Source: Isoetes taiwanensis
Lineage: Eukaryota > Streptophyta > Lycopodiopsida > Isoetales > Isoetaceae
NCBI GenBank assembly: GCA_021234155.1
Contig: JAJEKV010000023.1
Span: forward strand, 11,165,641 to 11,229,640
Length of the DNA: 64,000 bases
Direction of reading: 5' to 3'
This document shows positions 1-11,439 of the stretch, in pieces (within the stretch, counting starts at the first letter, position 1; every line of letters starts with the position of its first letter). The translations under genes and the position numbers were made by a program. A model generated the notes under the pieces. It ran no database searches, was not told where the DNA came from, and saw only the letters and a program-made list of their open reading frames with translations.

Positions 1-24
1 GTCAAGCCCAATTGCTTGACTTCT

Positions 25-2283
25 TCAGCTTGGTTTTAGAGCTTTTGGTTGACCAGAGGTATCATAGGCTTGCCATTTGCATCCCTCGCGGCCCAAATTT
101 CTGCCCCACCTCTCCACTTCTCCTCCTGAAGGTCTCATTTTCCATTGCATGATTGGAATCCCTTCTCTCACCCAAAAAGTGAATTGAAGAGGTCTAGAAT
201 GACCTTCCATGTCGAGAGCATAACCATCCACAAAACTCTTCCAATCAGGCACTTCTTCTATGATAGATCCTATAGGAGATGGATTTGTACATCCATGAAA
301 TATTTCCAATAGCCTGGGAAAGTTGGTAAATCGTCATTGCCTCAATACATGACTATATTTTCCAAACAATGCATCCACATCCTCATGAGTATGTCCGGGC
401 ATTAGGAACCCCAAATTGACTCTTTTCAAAAATACCCACAAAATTGTTAAGTAGGATAAGAAAGAAAACATCCACCTATTCTTATTTTGACCAAAGACAA
501 TTATCTAGTTGCAAGAGGAGCTTTCGGGCGGATCTCGAGGTTTAGCACGAGATGTTGAAGCTCCAACATGTTCATTAGGTCCATTCCTCCTAAATCTTGC
601 CTTGCTAAACTTTTCAATACTATTGGGGTTCCATCCAACAATGCACTATGTAGTGCCCGGCTAGTGAGGATCCTCAGAGGTGACCATTGTAACCCTTCTC
701 ATAGTTTCTTAAACACCTCATGATACTCCCAATGTGAAAATCTGGACCATCACTCCACAACTCTAAACCGAAATGGCCATAATAGGTCCGAGACTGCCCA
801 TGCAATATTGCCCCAACCATTGAAATCGCAAAGGGTATGATCTTCCACATGACTTAGGAATGTACTTGAATTGTGGAAGACAAGTCTTGTTGGTCCATTT
901 TATCATGTATAATACATAGATAGTTATTAGGTTCCATTGCAGATAAGGTCCTCCACATCCAATAAGTTGATCTACATGATAGTTGATCCGTCATATGGTC
1001 CTTCATATGTTCCCTTATCTTTGCCCTTAGACTTGGTTGCACAGCCTTATCTAGTGTCTCCTTCAGCTTAGCACATAAATTGCACTTGGCAAAGTTGTTT
1101 GAAGTTGCTATGGTCACATGCTTGAAATGCTTATTCCATAGCCTACTAAAACTGGCTGGGATATAGAGGCCACCCAAGTTCCCCAAGCAATGCATTTATT
1201 TCCTCTAATATGCTCTTCCGGGTACAATGGGATGGCAATCTCTTTTCAACAATAACTCTACCCCGCTCATCCTTCTTACTCTTATGTGGCATGTTTTTCG
1301 TGATTGAAATCCACATATCTTTCAAATATTTCCTTTGCGTACTATAGTTCTTGAGGTAGGCCTTACTGTGCCGTTGTTCCCATGCAATGCAATTTTACTA
1401 CCATTTTCATGTCTCTTTTGCCGGTTGTGCCAAGAAGAGGTTGGAATTCCATGTATAGCCATCCATGCTTTTGAACATATCCACTTTCCATTCAATGGGA
1501 ATCTTTTCTTCTTTGATCTTTCATCCCGAATTGCATAGCCAAATATGGTGTACATGAAATTCCTCCCGCTATCACACTTATGTTCCCTGATATGTAGCTC
1601 TTGCTCCCACCAACTCCTCTATTGTGAACATTCTAACACAAGAAGCCCAACAACATTCACCTCCTCTAACCTTCATCATAGCTTCAGAGAACAATCATAA
1701 TCGACTTGCATCTTTTGGTGGGATAATGTTTGAAAGTTGGAAGTGGCCTCTTGCTACACCGTGTAAACATTATTGACAATGGTTCTACATCTATAGGAAA
1801 CGTAGTTCCCTCCGCTTGAATATCGGCCCCTAGGCCATGCAACAATAGTTGGAACCTCTAGTTGCTTCACACAAGCTAGGCATTCTTGTTTGCCTCGAAC
1901 CCTTTTCCTTCCAATTGTCATATAATTTTGAGATTGCCACACCTAACCTGTCCTCCCTAATCTTTCATCATTCATCGCATTGATAGGATCTCGCTAGAAC
2001 AATAATCCCTTCTCCCATCGCCTCTCTGTTTGCATGCATGGGATCTTGACCTTTTGTTTTTCCAATCGACCCTAGTATAAAGTACAATTTCCTTTCCTGT
2101 GGCATCATCCTTTTCATTTGAGGTCTTTTCCTTTCCTTTGCCATCATCTTTGTCATCTTCATCCTTTTCATTTCTGGTCTTTTCCTTTCCTTTCCCATCA
2201 TCTTTGTCATCTTCATTAGTTGGGGATTTTTCTTTGCTTTGATCACCATCATTGGGGGCCTTGGGGGATTTAGCATTTTGCAT
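25..2283 (-). pseudogene. Decayed transposon-type gene, DUF7869-like layout
   Basis: Five open minus-strand segments lie in order. 2283-1972 starts at an ATG and has two copies of a charged unit around EDDKDDGKGKEKT. 1942-1754 holds GKQECLAC. 1555-1322 holds SKAWMAIHGI then ALHGNNG. 1195-854 holds an LW motif, a CxxC in KCNLCAKLKE and IIHDKMDQ. 309-25 contains VPDWKSFVDG. From memory this order (HGI/HGN module, CxxC with a basic helix, then a 'YL-II-D-MDQ' motif) matches proteins with a DUF7869 domain that accompany mobile elements in plants and invertebrates; the usual DGMDQ reads DKMDQ here. Segments are in different frames or separated by stops, so it is not expressed as one protein. It may run past the left edge. 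The assignment is from recall and unverified. Confidence 0.5.
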
Positions 2284-2299
2284 GCCATTGACCTAAAAT

Positions 2300-2780
2300 G
2301 AATAAAAACCTATAGTAAGTTAGCATATCCAAATAACATCTCCCTAACATGTTCTTAAATGAAAGTTAACCTTAATAATAACCTTAATAACCTATAATAA
2401 CTTAATCTATAATAATAATAAGTTAACCTATAATATAGTAACTTGTAATAACCTTTAATGTTGTAACCTTTAAAAACAACTTTAAGGCTTTAGGTTAGCA
2501 CTTTTAAGGTTAGAAGTTGTAAGGTTAAAACTTCTAACCTTCAATAAATATAACCTTAGCCTAAAACTTTTAAAACTTAAAACTTCTAAATTCAAATTCA
2601 TAAACCTTAAATCTTAAATCTTATATTAACCTTAAATCTTAAATCTTATATAAACCTTAAATCTTAAATCTTATATAAACCTAAATCTTATATTAACCTT
2701 AACCTTAAATCTTCAAATTCATTAACCTTAAATCTTATAACTTATATAACCCTTTGTAATAAAAATGTTCATGTAGCTTA
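2300..2780. repeat. AT-rich low-complexity tract of TTAACCTTAAATCTTA-like units
   Basis: Degenerate runs of AACCTTAAATCTTAAATC and TATATAAACC fill the tract. It separates the minus-strand gene on the left from the plus-strand gene on the right. The units resemble telomere repeats superficially but lack the CCCTAAA core. No gene is visible. Confidence 0.7.
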
Positions 2781-2783
2781 TTA

Positions 2784-4158
2784 TGGCGCTGGTATTTAAA
2801 TTTTTAAAGCGCTTATTATTTCCGGTTCACAATCCCTTTCCAACTTTTCCAAATTTTTCTCGTCTCTCATTCGAACTTCAACTTCGTGCGCTCAACTCGC
2901 TGAATCGCTGGCTGAATCGCTCGAATCGCCGCTGATCTATCCGCCGCTTTGAACTATCTCGCTTCGCTGAACTATCTCGCACCGCTTCAATCTTCGTGGG
3001 CGCTTCAATCTTTGCATGCAATCGCTTCAATCTCTTCGGGCGCTTCAATCCGCCTTTAACTGTGATCGAATCGCTCTTTTCGGCTTCTATATGCTTTAAA
3101 CTCGGCTTCTATATGCTTTAAACTTCGGCTTTTGAGCTTTTCTGGCTTCTACAATCATCGCTTTTAGGGTTTTCGGCTCAAAGGTGTTTTCGGCTCAAAG
3201 GTTTGTAGGCTTTTTGGTTTTTTGGTTTTTCGGCTCTTTGACTTTGTTTTTTGTGTTAAAGCTTCTCGGTCTCCAAATCATCGCTTTTTTGTGTTAAAGA
3301 TTTTCTCGGCTTTTAAGGCTCAAATCATCTCGAATCAAATCATCTCGCTATTGGTTTTCGATCTTTTGGTTTTACTCAAGTCGAGGCTCAATTCTTTACC
3401 ACAAATAGGTTAGTATGTCTCATTCTTTACATAAATAGGTACGTAACACAAATAGGTTAGTATCTCTCATTCTTTTAGTTATTTTACGTAAAGCATGTTA
3501 TTTTACATGCATCAAGATATTTACCACGCTTAATTTAATCGCTTAATCGGTTACTTTTACATGAATCGTAATATCCCCGCTCTATGATCTTGTTCTCGTG
3601 ATCTTGCCTATATGATCTCGCTTCTTATTCTATTTCACTAGCTCTTCCTCTATCCTGCTCTAATTAATGATCTAAAATAATGAAGTTATTCTATTTCACG
3701 AGCTCTTCCTCTATCTCTGTTTCTAATTAATGATCATAATTCTCAAGTAAATAATGATCATAATTGAAGTAAATAATGATCATAGATCATATCCTGCTTT
3801 CTATGATCTTGCTCTATGATCTATATGATCATAGATCATAGATCTTCACTAGCTCTTCCTCTATCCGCTTCTAAATAATGAACTAAAACAATGAACTAAA
3901 CAATGAACTAATATCGGCTTTATATTTGAATTCTCGTGATTCCGTGATTCTCGCATTATGCATTTTGTTAGAATAATATGTTGGAATAATAGAAATCAAG
4001 GCCATGATTTCTATTTTTGGGTTACGTTTTCCACTAGGTTAATCAAATCGCCAAAGCGCGCTTTTAGTTTGGCATTTCAATTTCATACATTTATACAAAT
4101 CGCGCCAAAGCGCTGCGTGTGAAATAGATCCGTGCTAATTACTTTTCTCTCGTTCTAG
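2784..4158 (+). other. Non-coding leader of the 4.2-10.5 kb gene, with short tandem repeats
   Basis: No convincing coding frame. Contains repeated CGCTTCAATC units (about 2980-3060), three copies of CTAGCTCTTCCTCTATC or close variants (about 3648, 3701, 3849) and overlapping ATGATCATA words (3720-3845). A possible first intron could run from a donor at 3409 (AATAG|GTTAGT) to the acceptor TTCTAG ending at 4158. CGCG-type palindromes occur at about 4045-4063 and 4097-4114. Confidence 0.4.
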
Positions 4159-5646
4159 TGCCATGGATTTTCCTTATGCATGGACACCGGCCTGGTTCAA
4201 ATATTAATCGGGCCTGGTTCTAGTTCCCCGGACGACCATCAACTCGACGGACCCGCACAAGATATTACTTGAGTGTGCTGTTCAAAACGCTCAAAGAGAG
4301 TTGGAGAATCCATTAGACAAACAGATGACAGGGGCCATGGGTACACTTCCATCGTGATCTATGGACATATCAGACTCCTCATGCTCTTAGTAAGGCTCAT
4401 GCCAACAAATAAGTACAAGGATTTGATTTATAGTATCGTGGATCGATACAACACTCGGTTTGGAGACTCGACATCCTCGTGAAAGATGAGGATCCCGCCA
4501 TATCGTGGTGGTTCGTGGGACTTTTATGGATTGGGCAGATGAAGTGGACCGTCTCGACATATTGTAGAGATAGAAAGAATTCGCTACCGGGCGATTTTTG
4601 GAGAAGAAGAAATGTACATAACTTTTTGAATATGAATACAAACTCGCCGGGCGCAATTTTGCACTATACTTTTCTCGTCATTAGTTTATTTTTTTTTTAT
4701 ATGCAATGTCGAAAACATTGAATCCTCGTGATGCCCTCCAGCCTAAGATGACCAACCCCAAGAAACTACATATTTTCATTAATGTGTAGTTTTATGGGGT
4801 TGATATGATCAAGCTAAAGAGCATCAAAGAATACAAAGTTCACAACATCACGCAGATGATATGATATATTCTTTTTTTGAATATCCAAATATACATACCT
4901 TTTTCGGGACGCTCTTTTGGCCATGCTACAAATGTGCCCACGCTTTCACCAAATCAGACGCCACCGGATGTCTTCTTGGAAGAGCCTCATCTTCATAATT
5001 GCGCTTTTAGAATAGAAATCTTACGTAAAACTTGTTCCAAGAGGAACACCATGACACATAGAACTTGGATTCAAATCTTCGATTTTACACAATCCTACTT
5101 CCTAAGGCTTCAAGTTTGTCGTTAAAAGATAGCATTCTTCTCTCATTAATCGAAAAGAACCGTAATGCATTGTAAAAAAAATAGAGGACAAAAAATTGAG
5201 AACAAGAGAATGCATTCGAATTCACCATAGTTCAGCCAGACATCGAATGGGAATTGAAGGCGGCTCGATCGAATGGATTGAAGGCGGCTCGATCGATCGA
5301 ATGGGATCGAAACGGATCTTGGGCGCCCGATAGTCGATTGTTCTTGGGGCTCGATACTAGGAATGATCTTGGGGCCCGATAGTAGGTGGCCGATTAGGTG
5401 GTAGTAGATTGCCACATATGCGTTTCTTTGAAATTAATAATTAATTGTTATCTTGAAATTGCACTAAAAAGAAAAACACAATTTAAATTTGTAAATGAGC
5501 TGGACGGGCAAGGTTAATTAAGGCGGATAAATTTAAAAGGACGCGAATTTGAATTTACGGTTGTAAACCGACGGCCTAGATTATGAACGATACATATAAG
5601 TTTAAACCAAAACCCTGGGCCTCATACTATCCGCACTTGCGCCTCT

Positions 5647-5718
5647 ATGGCGCCTAGAGGATCCGCCGCCGCCGAGGCGCCGGTAGAGGTGGGCGACAGC
5701 CCAAAGCACAAATCCTAA
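5647..5718 (+). CDS. Short GC-rich ORF (23 aa), possible first exon or uORF
   Basis: ATG at 5647 opens a 23-codon frame (MAPRGSAAAEAPVEVGDSPK...) ending at TAA 5716-5718. The segment is much richer in G and C than its surroundings, as plant first exons often are, and a TATA-like CATATAAG lies about 55 bp upstream. After the stop the same frame stays open for a further stretch (APRSLNKESFDPTSAS), so the stop may be a decay mutation. Function unknown. Confidence 0.3.
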   Translation: MAPRGSAAAEAPVEVGDSPKHKS

Positions 5719-7402
5719 GCCCCGAGGTCACTGAACAAGGAAAGTTTTGATCCAACAAGCGCCTCGTGTAATTGATCTGCTTTTTGTTTTGTAATTGATT
5801 TTGTGTCCCTTTTATTGTTAGGTTTCTAGGATGTTTTTCAACCTGTGTATTTTCTCGTGTATGCGTGTCTCTCGTATTGTCTACCTTTTATTGTTTCGTG
5901 TCATTTCTACCGCTTTTACTACCTTGTTTTGTGTGTTTTTGTTATAATCTTCTCCTTTACTCCCGATATGTTTTTGTTGGAACAATTCTCCATTTTGTAT
6001 AATGTAGACAAGTGTAAGTCTTTACTTCAGATTCTCCAGTTCTTTTGACAAGTCTTTTTGTAGCCTAGTATGTCTCTTTATAAAAGAGAAGTGTCCTCAG
6101 AGGGTCCCTTCTTAAGAACGCTACGAAGGATTTATAATTATGAGTGGTTTTGGTTGTGTCCGCTACTTTCCCCGTGGTACAATTTATGTTTTTGAAAGTA
6201 TATGTTTATGAAAACGCCGGGCGCTGCGATTTCATTACTCACCACATGATTGTAACTTTCGTGATCTTCTAAAAATGTGAAAAGAAAAGCAAGAACATCC
6301 AAGACAGTGGTCCGTGGACATCGCGCACGTAAAAACCAAGAACGGATGAAGATGTATCACGGCAGATTTGGCACACGCTAGACCATTGACGATACGATCT
6401 AAATAATGAAGGCTCGTAGAGCCTCCATGTCCGTAAGAAGATCTACCAGAGGGCTCAATGGTATGTGGAGATCTTCAAGACTAGCTTGAAAAGACAGATC
6501 TGATTTTCATGTCTAGAGTTAAGGAAACAGATCAAATGAAGAAACAAGGTATTCTCGATCACATGCTAAGAACAGACGATTCTTACCGTTCAGATTATTT
6601 GAAGCGGGTCGAAAATAAAAAAGTATTGAAGAAGTTAAATTATCAAGTAGTGCTAGTTCCTTTAAAGAGATCGCCGCCCTAAGAACGGATGAGGCCGCAG
6701 ATAACCTCTTCAAATTTATCGGGTCGTGGTGATCTATTGACACCAAAAAAATATGTGAAGGTCTCTCACCGTGAGAAGAGCAATCAAGATAAGGCCGCCG
6801 CCTAGTCCAGTACCTACAAGCTTTAAAAGAGAAGGAAGATGCAAGTTCTAGAGCCGTGGAAACACCGTGACGCTCTAGGCATTTACATGATATGACTAGT
6901 GATGATGACAAGGCGAGATGCTTAGAGGCCATGAGCAAACTCAAGAAATATGCCGACAAGTATCCACGGGCCTTAGCTTCACGCGATCCTATCCATGTCG
7001 ATGTGCTTTTCAGTCCACGGCTATGTTTGTCGCCAGAAGATTTGACAAGCAAAGACGCAATGGAAATAGTCGACAAAGATGATAGAAAACCCGTGACAAA
7101 AAGCCAATGCTTGGGGCAGATGTGGTGCCTTTTGATATGAAGACTAAGAAGGTGTTGATATGGAATAAACTTGAAGATTTAACCGGCAACCTCGATATTC
7201 ACTTCATGATAATAGATGGCCAAAGATTCAAAGGAGGCGCAGTAAGGTTTTGATCGGTCAAGCACAAAAACCGGAAATCGCTTATTCTATAGATCAGATT
7301 CACGTGAAATTGCCGATTCCTCGCTGGCTCCACAACAAGCAGCAGAATTAGTCAAATCGCCCACATCGAATGACATGGGAAAGACATTCCCGCGCATAAA
7401 AG

Positions 7403-7736
7403 GTATTTTATGTTCCACACATACGTTTAATCAGCGCCAAAGCGTTGCCGCTTAATCACGATTTACAAGAAACGCTACCGGGCGCGATTTCTTCATATGG
7501 TCGCGATTTTCTAAATACGTGATTAGCAAAACGCCACCGGGCGCTGCTTTTATGTTGTTATTTGTGTGACGGATTTACAAGAAACGCCGCTGGCGCGGAA
7601 TTTTCATCATGAAGAAATCGCGCCAGCGCCGCTTTCTTGTAAATACGTTGATTAACTAAAACGCTACCGGGCGCGTTTTATATTGTTACTTTCACGACTG
7701 CTTTTTTTTTTATCTAACGCCCATATTTTGCACCAG
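7403..7736 (+). other. Inferred intron carrying five CGCG palindromes
   Basis: Donor AAAAG|GTATTTTA at 7403 and acceptor TTTGCACCAG ending at 7736, preceded by a T-rich tract, bound a segment with no coding frame. Coding-like sequence resumes at 7737. Between 7431 and 7680 the intron holds repeated motifs such as AACGCTACCGGGCGCGATTT (7471-7490). Two of them, at 7570-7602 and 7615-7645, are inverted copies of each other including the flanking ATTTACAAGAAA. Confidence 0.5.
7431..7680. repeat. Cluster of CGCG/GGGCG palindromes
   Basis: Units at 7471-7490, 7529-7550, 7581-7602, 7615-7634 and 7658-7680 share the pattern AAA(T/C)CGC...GCGATTT/GCGTTTT. They are imperfect hairpins of about 20 nt. 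Related single copies lie at 4045-4063, 4097-4114, 4581-4599, 4641-4660, 6211-6232, 11050-11071 and 11351-11364. Confidence 0.75.
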
Positions 7737-9696
7737 ATGTGGGAGCGGCGGCACGCCAGAACCAATGGATCGAATATGGAAAACCAATGCCGACTGCATA
7801 AGGGCAATCTAAGAGTGCCGAATTCAAATTACTAGAAAGGACACCGTGCCAAACCATAATACAGACAAGAACAAGGCCACTAGATCAAAGAAGAAAAAAG
7901 GGGATGCATAAGCCGGGCACGTAAGAGCAAAACGGTGCCAAAGGATGCCCGCAAGATTATTTTTCTTCCCGACCGTGTATGGGAAAAGTGGAACTAATTT
8001 TGGGACGCCTATTCGAAAAAGAAGTTGCCGATTCGTGATGGCGTGTTTCCTCCGCAAGATACGCCTATTTTTGATATAGGTATCACGTAAATGAGAAAGG
8101 CACAAGGATTGATGATGCGTAATTAATCTCGCTCTAGATAGTTGCATCGAAAAGGAAGTTATCTACAAGAAAACGTCTGCAAAGAAAGCACTTGACATCT
8201 TCAAGATGCATGCTAATCGATAAAGAATATGAAAGTCCCGAAAAAAAGTCATGGTGAAGAACCGCAAAGGCTCTCGTGGAGACATGATGTTATTAGAGAT
8301 AGGCTTAATGCAAAAGTACAACGATCTAATGATGACATTAAGAAATATGTATTTTGGTCAAAAGATTTTGTGAAGCAAAGAAAAGGCTTAAGAATGTGGC
8401 AACTCTTAAGGGGATTCACTAAAAGCAAGGTCGACCTAAAAAGAAAAGTTGCTTTGGTGAAGAAGACGGCAGAGACGAAGTCTCCTTTTTCTATAAGGTG
8501 TCCACCGGGTTATAAGTGTGCCATGCCGAGGTAGGTGAAGGGCCAACCGACATCACTCTATTTGTTCTTGATAGCCGTGGGTACGAGATGGACACAGATG
8601 ATTACAAAGACCTTCTTCAACACATGCAAAGTTGGTTTGACGACCGAGATGCATTATACTATCGCGGATAGCTTTTACACTCCGACATTTCCTACGCGAT
8701 ATGCACTAGTCTGCCGCAAATGATGTCGAATGCATTAAAGTGATGAGGCAAGCAAGAATGATAGATGAAAACAAAGATAGTGAGTTTAGTACCGAAAGTA
8801 AGATCTCACATGTGCTAGTCCTTATGATAGCCATTATGGATGATAAAGAATATGAAAGACTCAAGGGGAAACCGTAAGGTGAGAAGATTGCTTGGCAAAG
8901 CTATCGGCTAGATGAACCCTATTGAAGAATGTTTTTATGTCGAATCCAATTGGCGTAAGACAAAGGGAAAGGGACCGCAGATGTGGATGTGGACCCGGAT
9001 CTAAGAGGAAGAGGAAGAGGAAGAAGAAAATGGGTCGACCCCTCGCCCTTAATTCACCAATCAAGTATGAGCTACCGACGGCGCGAGATAAGGGGAGGTG
9101 AATAAGGTTTTTTTTTGGCCCTTTCGAAGTTTTTCGATTGAAGCCTTCTCGCCTGCTAGAGTCTACGGTTGGGAGTTTCATGTTGGAGGTTATGTCGGGC
9201 GGGAAGCTCAAGCTAGCTAGGAAATGCCAAAGTGTGGTCTCTCGATGGTCAAGCCAAGGACTTCCTCGATATTTTTTTCGAGAAAGTGCTAGAGGTGGCA
9301 CCTAGGGGTCCGCTAGGTAGTGCAAAAAATAAAGCTTCCAGCTCTAAGTCCAAAGTTTACCTGCAGATCTGGCTGCAGAGCGGGAAGAAATGAGAAAGCA
9401 TATAGAGGGCATAAGGAAGAATATCGACAAGCAACAAACTTTAACTATGCGGAGAGAGCTGCCTATCCTTCCAATCACATTGGAAAATCCGACAGAAGTG
9501 GATGTAGGTAACGCAAACGAAGAAGACAAAATCCTAGATGATACAGTGGATTCGGAAAGCTCGAGTCAGGTTAGCATAAAGAGTAATGAAGTATCAACCA
9601 TAGTTCAAACACTAAGTGATGTGGTCGACACTTCCGCGTAATCAAGACGTACGGAGAGTAAGCTCATCATTGCGGATGTTGAACAGAACCGTAAAG

Positions 9697-9880
9697 GTAT
9701 GTTATTCAAACAGAATGAAAATCGCGCCAGCGCCGATTTCAATTCTTCAAAATTGAAAATCGCGCCAGCGCGATTTCAATTATTCCAACAGATTGAAAAT
9801 CGCGCCAAGCCGCCGATTTCAATTTTCTTTTTCCTTGTCTCACAAGTGTGTGCTTTATTATTACGCTGCACCTAATCCAG
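9697..9880 (+). other. Inferred intron carrying three CGCG palindromes
   Basis: Donor GTAAAG|GTATGTTA at 9697 and acceptor CACCTAATCCAG ending at 9880. It contains three near-identical palindromes of the type AAATCGCGCCAGCGCGATTT (9718-9740, 9757-9776, 9797-9820), each flanked by TTGAAAAT / TTCAATT. Coding-like sequence lies on both sides. Confidence 0.5.
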
Positions 9881-10774
9881 TTTCCTCCAAAATTCGGTGT
9901 TCGATTTGAATGGAGTGCTCTGCAAAAACGTTACCTAAAGCACAATTTCCTTTATCATGGTATGCACGTAAACCATTTGAGACATATATACTGAAATGGG
10001 TATATCCCGGCCGTATCAAGGAGATGTTAGACCAAGCTTTCTTTTTATTTCACAGCAATTTGGTCGTCGATGGAGAATAGAAATATATACAGGAAGTTTT
10101 GAGAGTAGTTCCTGAGTTACATAGAGATTGGGCATCTGTTTGGGATCAGAGCAAATGTAAGTCATTCAATAACCCAAAGGATCCTACAGGTAAAAAAATA
10201 TTTGTGAAATGCTTGAGCGACATGATGGATGACTTCATGCTCAGGGAGAAGGAAGACATCATTATAGTTGATGATGACGCCTTTGAAGTGTTGCTTCAAT
10301 CAGTCACGATCACTAAATCCACCATCCTATCATCCCGAGGATTTTGAAAAGATGACTTCCTGCTTCGTTTTGTCAAAGATCTTGCACCTAAATATCTACA
10401 GGAAAAAAGGTCAAGAGATACAAACACTATACCCAAGAACTTAATCCGGACAGGGGAAATTGACAGGGACCTAGAGAAGATCGTTCTAGAAAGGGAACTT
10501 TTTTGATATATATATATATGTATACAGGAAATACACTTTCCAATAAGTTTTGAATATGAAATATACTTTACACCAAACTCTTTCGAATATATATTGTGTT
10601 CTTATATCAGCATTATTGGTTCTGTGTACGTATTGTTCTTTTATATTACGTGTATGGTTTGCTATACTTGCAATAATTTGTATGTATATACCGTCAATAA
10701 TTTAGGTGTCTATAAATACGTATGCATGAAATTGGCAAACCATCGGCTTCGGCTTCCGCCTTCTGCTTGTTATT

Positions 10775-11005
10775 ATGGCACATTCTATTACCTGCCAGAT
10801 GAACCACGCAGACCTCTGCAGGTGCCGCGAGCTAGAAATAGAACTTCAGGACTGGCTTGATGTCGTTGCTATGAATCCCGTCCGCTTCTATCCTGATCCC
10901 TTTGATGTTGTAATCCATCTTATATGGAATCCAGAGCATGGTTTGTTCATGATCGAAAGGATCTCAGCACCGCCTGCAGCGCCTGTCGACGATGATTCGG
11001 ATTAG
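10775..11005 (+). CDS. Small intact ORF, 76 aa, hypothetical
   Basis: Begins at an ATG and ends at TAG 11003-11005. The protein is acidic at its C-terminus (PAAPVDDDSD) and has a central segment DWLDVVAMNPVRFYPDPFDV. A Cys/His-containing start (CQMNHADLCRCR) is present, but the spacing does not match a zinc finger I know. It lies 270 bp after the last decayed exon and could be the last exon of that gene. Unlike its neighbours it has no internal stop. Function unknown. Confidence 0.35.
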   Translation: MAHSITCQMNHADLCRCRELEIELQDWLDVVAMNPVRFYPDPFDVVIHLIWNPEHGLFMIERISAPPAAPVDDDSD

Positions 11006-11049
11006 TTTTTAAAGTTTATGTTCCACTATAATACGTTATTTATGAAAAT

Positions 11050-11071
11050 AAAATCGCGCCACGCGCGATTT
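11050..11071. repeat. CGCG palindrome downstream of the decayed gene
   Basis: AAATCGCGCCACGCGCGATT can fold into a short stem. It belongs to the same family as the intronic copies and lies just after the small ORF at 10775-11005. A half-copy lies at 11351-11364. Confidence 0.6.
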
Positions 11072-11439
11072 GACCCTTGAAAATCTCTGTTCTGTAGCAA
11101 CTTGCTTGCTGTTATTTATTCGTAAAACACTACAATTTCAATGTTTAGATTTCGTTGTCGTCGGTGATTGTACGAATTAATAAGCAATTTCCTACTTTTT
11201 ATATTGCCAACATTCTTTCATAATATGGGTCATTTGGACCGAATATTTGGATGCCCTTGCATTTCAACATAAAATGCATCTTCCTAGCCCGAAAATGAAC
11301 TCAGTGCAAAAGTGTGGTTAATTCAATATAATGGTCAATAAATAGCTTATACGGCGCGATTTTGGAATAGACATAATCCCAATTTAATTGAATGATGGTT
11401 GAGCAGTTACCAAGAACACGAACCACACAATACCAAAAC

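Larger units (their letters stand above)
4163..10506 (+). pseudogene. Decayed multi-exon gene of unrecognised family
   Basis: A chain of plus-strand coding-like segments broken by stops and frameshifts: 4163 (ATG, MDFPYAWTPAWF) to about 4340; 4708-4870; 6511-6690; 6892-7250 (MTSDDDKARCLEAMSK, then after a frameshift KTKKVLIWNKLEDL); 7737-8090; 8229-8670 (the frame shifts near 8535 from PPGYKCAMPR to GPTDITLFVLDSRGYEMD); about 9343-9641; 9881-10010; 10000-10506 (KKIFVKCLSDMMDDFM, ending near RDLEKIVLEREL). Two introns with good splice sites interrupt it (7403-7736, 9697-9880). Composition is charged and lysine-rich, without membrane segments. I do not recognise a domain; mobile-element origin is inferred from the decay and the repeated intronic palindromes. 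Confidence 0.45.

Noticed and set aside
2300-2780. Interstitial telomere tract
   Set aside because: The repeat is AACCTTAAATCTTA-like; the CCCTAAA/TTTAGGG heptamer is absent.
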